Below are positions 62,148 to 64,000 of a DNA stretch of 64,000 bases, in pieces. The translations under genes were made by a program, and so were the position numbers. The notes beneath the pieces were generated by a model, which saw only the letters and a list, made by a program, of their open reading frames with translations, did not search any database and had not been told where the DNA came from. This DNA is from Gramella sp. MAR_2010_147 (GTDB lineage Bacteria > Bacteroidota > Bacteroidia > Flavobacteriales > Flavobacteriaceae). Position 1 is the stretch's first letter. Each line of letters starts with the position of its first letter. The stretch covers positions 1,550,001 through 1,614,000 of the forward strand of contig NZ_LT629741.1 of assembly GCF_900105135.1 (NCBI RefSeq), read 5' to 3'.

Positions 62148-63236
62148 TTACCTAATCCCATCAAGAATTTTTTGCTGATGATTGATAGATTCCTGGTGAA
62201 TAGCTTTGAACATTCTAAGAACGAACTCTTCACTAAGTCCCTTTTCCTCGCCTTCCAGCACCATTTTACCAAGAATTTCATTCCATCTCTTAGTTTGTAA
62301 AATAGCCACGTTTTTATCCTTTTTAACCTCTCCAATCTCCTCGGCGATTTTCATTCTCTTGGAAAGAATCTCCAGAATCTGACTATCAGTAATGTCGATT
62401 TTAGATCTCAGGGCGGTCAATTTATTCTGAAACTCTTCATTTCCAGAAATTTCCTTTCTAACTTTTAGATCTTCCATCATTTTAATAAGTGTTTCAGGGG
62501 TAATTTGCTGTGCAGCATCACTCCAGGCTTTATCCGGGGTGTGATGTGTTTCCACCATAAGTCCGTCATAGTTTAGATCCAGGGCAGTCTGACAAAGGTC
62601 AAAGATGATATCCCTTCTACCTGCAATGTGAGATGGATCGAGGATTAAAGGCAAATCTGGAAATTTGTTCTGAAGCTCAATCGGGATTTGCCATTCCGGA
62701 TTGTTTCTGTACTTGGTTTTTTCGTAGGCTGAAAAGCCTCTATGAATTACCCCCAGTTTCGAAATATTAGCAGTATGTAATCTTTCCACAGCACCAAGCC
62801 ATAACGAAAGGTCTGGATTCACCGGGTTTTTCACCAATACGATCTTATCTGTTCCTTTCAGGGCATCAGCAATTTCCTGAACAATAAAAGGAGACACGGT
62901 GGTTCTTGCACCTATCCAAAGAATATCTACATCATGCTTTAACGCAAGATCTACATGATTTGGGTTTGCCACTTCGGTAGTAGTAAGCATTCCTGTTTCC
63001 TCCTTTGCCTTTTGAAGCCATTTTAAACCAAGTGCACCTACACCTTCAAAGTTTCCGGGTCTGGTTCTTGGCTTCCAGATTCCTGCTCTTAGCACAGTTG
63101 CATCACTGTCTTTTAACTGGTGGGCGATCGTTAAAACCTGTTCCTCTGTTTCGGCACTACAGGGACCTGCAATAACCAGTGGATGTGACAATCCGAAATC
63201 ATCCAACCACGTTCTGAGTTCTTTGTTATTTTCCAT
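62148..63236 (-). CDS. Bifunctional DAHP synthase and chorismate mutase
   Basis: A 362-residue fusion. Residues ~1-255 form a DAHP synthase of the KdsA/AroG-like fold (PLVIAGPCSAETEEQ, ATVLRAGIWKPRTRPG, VLVKNPVNPD, LILDPSHIAGRRDI), making 3-deoxy-D-arabino-heptulosonate 7-phosphate from PEP and erythrose 4-phosphate. From about 270 an AroQ-type chorismate mutase follows (LRSKIDITDSQILEILSKRMKIAEEIGEVKK). The fusion places entry and branch-point of aromatic amino-acid synthesis on one chain and permits allosteric control by its end products. It overlaps prephenate dehydrogenase by 11 bp. Confidence 0.93.
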   Translation of the reverse strand: MENNKELRTWLDDFGLSHPLVIAGPCSAETEEQVLTIAHQLKDSDATVLRAGIWKPRTRPGNFEGVGALGLKWLQKAKEETGMLTTTEVANPNHVDLALKHDVDILWIGARTTVSPFIVQEIADALKGTDKIVLVKNPVNPDLSLWLGAVERLHTANISKLGVIHRGFSAYEKTKYRNNPEWQIPIELQNKFPDLPLILDPSHIAGRRDIIFDLCQTALDLNYDGLMVETHHTPDKAWSDAAQQITPETLIKMMEDLKVRKEISGNEEFQNKLTALRSKIDITDSQILEILSKRMKIAEEIGEVKKDKNVAILQTKRWNEILGKMVLEGEEKGLSEEFVLRMFKAIHQESINHQQKILDGIR

Positions 63237-64000
63237 TTTCTACTATTTTAAATTCTTCGTTCTTATTTATTCCGTTTAATACTTCTCTTATATGGTTCGT
63301 TCTTTCCATTTCACTGAATATTTCCTCAAAATTATCTTCATCTATCAGTTTTCTGAAATGTTTCAAATTTAAAATATACTCATCCAGTGTTTCCATAACA
63401 TTTTTCTTATTCTGACGGAAGATGGGCGTCCACATTGCCGGAGAACTTTTCGCCAGTCTTACTGTAGAAGCAAATCCACTACCGGCCAGATCGAAAATAT
63501 CCCTCTCATTCTTCTCTTTTTCCAGCACCGTTTTACCAAGCATAAAAGAACTTATGTGTGATAAATGCGACACATAGGCGATATGCCTGTCGTGGGAAGA
63601 AGGATCCATATATCTAATTCTCATCCCAATTGCCTTAAATATTTCCAAAGCCCTTTCCTGAAGTTTGAAAGCTGTTTTTTCTACTTCACAAATGATGTTT
63701 GTCTTATTCTTAAATAAACCACGAACTGCAGCGGTAGGCCCCGAAAATTCTGTTCCGGCAATGGGATGTGCAGAAAGATAATTTCGTCTTTTAGGATGTT
63801 CAGCAACTATTTTGCAAATTTCTTCTTTGGTAGACCCGGCATCTATTACCATACAATCTTCTTTTACTATATCTAATACCCTGGGCAGTACATTTAAAGA
63901 GGTGTCTACGGGAATTGCCATATATACCAGGTCGGCTTTAATAAGTTCTTCGAATTGTGCTTTTTTATCGATCAATCCAAGCTCTAAAGCTTTCGCAAGA
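63226..64000 (-). CDS. tyrA: Prephenate dehydrogenase (partial, N-terminus beyond window)
   Basis: The NAD(P)-dependent dehydrogenase that makes 4-hydroxyphenylpyruvate from prephenate for tyrosine. About 258 residues are visible; the reading frame runs open to the window edge, so the N-terminal Rossmann GxGxxG segment lies outside and the apparent TTG start at 63975 is internal. Motifs present: DLVYMAIPV, MVIDAGSTKEEI, YLSAHPIAGTEFSGP (catalytic His), SHDRHIAYVSHLSHI and GSGFASTVRLAKSSPAMW. It overlaps the DAHP synthase-chorismate mutase gene, so the tyrosine branch is one operon. Confidence 0.93.
   Translation of the reverse strand, partial: LAKALELGLIDKKAQFEELIKADLVYMAIPVDTSLNVLPRVLDIVKEDCMVIDAGSTKEEICKIVAEHPKRRNYLSAHPIAGTEFSGPTAAVRGLFKNKTNIICEVEKTAFKLQERALEIFKAIGMRIRYMDPSSHDRHIAYVSHLSHISSFMLGKTVLEKEKNERDIFDLAGSGFASTVRLAKSSPAMWTPIFRQNKKNVMETLDEYILNLKHFRKLIDEDNFEEIFSEMERTNHIREVLNGINKNEEFKIVENGK

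Overview
The window reads as chromosome of a marine-type Flavobacteriaceae bacterium, in the style of Gramella/Christiangramia (genus is inference). The supports are low GC, TAnnTTTG promoter -7 boxes, a 287-residue RpoD-type sigma factor, type IX secretion (T9SS) C-terminal sorting domains, a PorT homologue, the lipoprotein assembly factor TamL, a SusC/SusD pair and MenG-type quinone methylation.

Positions 1-18.4 kb are mostly housekeeping. They hold the tail of a T9SS cargo protein, rsmG, an aspartate aminotransferase, the trkA-trkH potassium uptake operon, menG-porT, a TrmH-family rRNA methyltransferase, tamL, fbaA, accD, rpsO, pnp, rpoD, a frameshifted BLUF photoreceptor gene, rpe and a YpdA-like flavoprotein. 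The pnp-rpoD-BLUF interval is rich in RNA-like structure: a flavobacterial structured repeat and two hairpins sharing one loop sequence.

Positions 18.4-26.8 kb hold a small unknown gene, a 2044-residue T9SS surface protein with 15 exact-length 222-bp repeats, about 1 kb of non-coding DNA with strong inverted repeats, a tRNA-Arg and a YqeY-family gene.

Positions 26.8-48.6 kb form a polysaccharide utilisation region. A rightward cluster (esterase, secreted PHP-domain protein, GH2 with malectin-like tail) converges on a leftward operon (susC, susD, two GH144-type lipoproteins, esterase, GH43, GH3). A Reg_prop/Y_Y_Y-LuxR membrane regulator lies next to susC, and a divergent sulfatase lipoprotein closes the locus. 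GH144 plus GH3 suggests a beta-1,2-glucan-containing substrate, while GH43, GH2 and the sulfatase suggest something more decorated. The susC promoter carries an 18-bp GTnGTnGT-nn-ACnACnAC palindrome just upstream of the -33 box. The regulator appears frameshifted between its signal peptide and its sensor domain.

Positions 48.6-50.7 kb encode a radical-SAM/helix-hairpin-helix protein and its usual partner (putative DNA repair or modification pair). Their start codon lies inside a 53-nt near-perfect inverted repeat. Two tandem acidic mini-lipoproteins follow.

Positions 51.4-64 kb are a leftward housekeeping block: polyprenyl diphosphate synthase, rlmN, queA, aroA, a small membrane protein, a MazG-like pyrophosphohydrolase, two DUF3857/transglutaminase-like proteins, dtd, rsgA, the fused DAHP synthase-chorismate mutase and the prephenate dehydrogenase cut by the window edge.
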